64,000 bases of DNA from Myrica gale. Its lineage: Eukaryota > Streptophyta > Magnoliopsida > Fagales > Myricaceae. Location: the NCBI GenBank assembly GCA_963930655.1, contig OZ005621.1:13937001-14001000 (forward strand). The letters run 5' to 3'. Of this stretch, positions 62,548-64,000 are shown piece after piece; the first letter of the stretch is position 1; each line of letters begins with the position of its first letter. The notes beneath the pieces were generated by a model. That model searched no databases, was not told the DNA's origin, and was given only the letters and a program-made list of their open reading frames with translations. The translations under genes and the position numbers were made by a program.

Positions 62548-64000
62548 AGGCGTGTTTTGCAAGATTACTTTTGGAGATTAATGTTGGGGAATTTTATATT
62601 GTATTATTTTAGGAGATCTTCATCGATACTGGAAATATCGGATATGCTAATGTAAATTTTAGGGCTCGGATTGATATTTTTGGCTATTTTTACAGTTTAT
62701 GAATATTTTACTGAGGTTGTATAAAATTAATTTTGAAATATTGGGGCCTAGATAAATGATTATCCATGTTGAAAAAGCCTTATTTTATACGGAAATCTAT
62801 CCGTATGGAGTTTAGGCCCGGGGCATTACAGATGGTATCAGAGGATAGGTTTGTAATTCTGTAGACTATTAGGAAAATTTTGATTGATGTTCGAGCATAG
62901 GTTTTGATATGTGGTAACTCTATTGATTATCAGAAGGATTTCGATTGAAGTTGGATTATAGCTTTAAATTTGGAAGAGATTTAAATCTTGATCATTCTAT
63001 TACGGATATGAGCTAAAGTTATGGGTTTGTTTTGAAGATATTGATGTTGATCTTAGTTTAGGCTTGGATATTGTATGAGTTTGGGTTTGAGGCTTGAATT
63101 GTGTTAATGGAAAAAAAAATTGTGAGGTGATTTTGTATGATCAGAGTGCGCAGCAGAAGCATGAATGATTTGTTATTTCGTTTGTTAATGAATTTATTTT
63201 TTGTGGAAGGTGCCACAAATTTTGGGGACAAAATTTCTTTTAAGGAGGGGAGATTGTAATACCCCATCCCAAAAAAGATGTAAGTGAGTAATTTGAATTT
63301 TAAATGAAGAGATAATATTTAATCTTGTGCTTGATTTTTGGATAGATGTTGAATTGTATTTTTGAATTTAAGGTGCTGATATGGAGATGATCTATATTTG
63401 AATTTAAAGGTTTGAATAAAGATTTGATCTTGAGTTTGAATTTAAAGGTTAAGATATGGATAAAGATTATTCTTATATTTGAATTTGAAATATATGGATA
63501 AAGATCTTATGTTTGAATTTAAAAGTGATGGATAGAGGTTTGTTTGAATTTTAAAGTTGCAGAGATTGAGCTTAATAAATAGTTGCAGAGAATGTTTATT
63601 AGACACTAAAATGATGTGGTGCTACTAGGTTCAGAGAGATTGTTCGGAAATTATTGGAGAAGCTTTGAGGATTGGTTAAGTGTTCGAGGTAAGTAGTTTT
63701 TTCAATGAGATTTGGAACGTGCACTGTATTTTATATGGTTTTGATGTATTATTTGGGGAACTGAACAAATTTTGGGAAAAAATATATTGTTGAGAATTTT
63801 CGTGAAACTCAATTGAAATATTTATAACTTGAGCATACTGTGAAAATTGTCCTTGCGCTGGTGATATATTTTTATGGTCTGTGTGGCCAACTTGATACCC
63901 CTCGTGGTATTTGGAGGTCTTTGTGGCCTGGTATTCGAAGGTCTTTGTGGCCTGGAGGTCTGTGTGACCATTGGTGATTTCCCTATATTGCGCGGCCTTG
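62548..64000 (+). mobile_element. LTR element with minimal interior, right part outside the window
   Basis: A left LTR ends GGGCATTACA at 62830, followed by the primer-binding site TGGTATCAGAGG (from 62833). A purine tract AGGAGGGGAGA (63243-63253) precedes a second LTR starting TGTAATACCCCATCCC at 63255, which runs beyond 64000. The interior is only 424 bp and non-coding, so the element is non-autonomous. The start of the left LTR was not found and may be truncated near the copia scrap. GGTCTTTGTGGCC-type short repeats occur near 63915. Confidence 0.7.

Overview
This window is nuclear DNA of a flowering plant, most likely a eudicot. It has spliced genes with GT-AG introns, a plant-specific Dof transcription factor, and dense nested plant transposons (Ty1/copia, Ty3/gypsy, a small non-autonomous LTR element, CACTA/Spm-like, PIF/Harbinger, Mutator-like MITEs and L1-type fragments). 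The species cannot be named from the sequence.

Layout. 1-6.4 kb: a decayed Spm-like element, with a Transposase_32-like pseudogene between arrays of short CGAAC-type motifs, followed by a hAT-type (TTF zinc finger) transposase remnant and a Mutator-type MITE at 6374-6605. 6956-7903: an intact single-exon Dof gene resembling DOF5.4/OBP4. 7.9-13.9 kb: intergenic DNA with a nested fold-back element, a GC island carrying two 22-bp palindromes, and a CT-rich leader-like stretch. 13895-38508: a decayed gene for the large subunit of TFIIF (TFIIF-alpha/RAP74). Its ten exons can still be traced, but exon 1 is split by a small LTR element (itself split by a 4.1-kb solo LTR), exon 4 abuts a CACTA element (itself holding a solo copia LTR), intron 5 holds a LINE-type fragment, intron 6 holds a very young copia element, and at least six reading-frame breaks lie in the exons. 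38.5-41.2 kb: an orphan antisense exon fragment and the leader of the next gene. 41216-53110: an apparently intact 11-exon phosphatidate cytidylyltransferase (CDP-diacylglycerol synthase) gene, predicted 422 aa, whose intron 4 carries a 5.7-kb solo LTR with a nested LINE-type fragment. 53.9-59.6 kb: a PIF/Harbinger element split by a gag-protease-only gypsy element. 59.6-64 kb: sparse remnants (GRF zinc finger, copia pre-integrase scrap) and a deletion-derivative LTR element running off the window.

Two genes look functional: the Dof factor, which would act in the nucleus, and the CDP-DAG synthase, a membrane enzyme of phospholipid synthesis. The TFIIF-alpha copy looks dead; a living plant should have an intact copy elsewhere. 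The most unusual items are (i) a short LTR element whose only open frame, about 199 codons and continuous across a nested insertion, predicts a coiled-coil plus membrane-span protein rather than Gag, and (ii) two Spm-like elements that share CGAAC motif arrays and a similar coiled-coil protein end.

All calls come from reading the sequence and from recalled family features. No database search was run.
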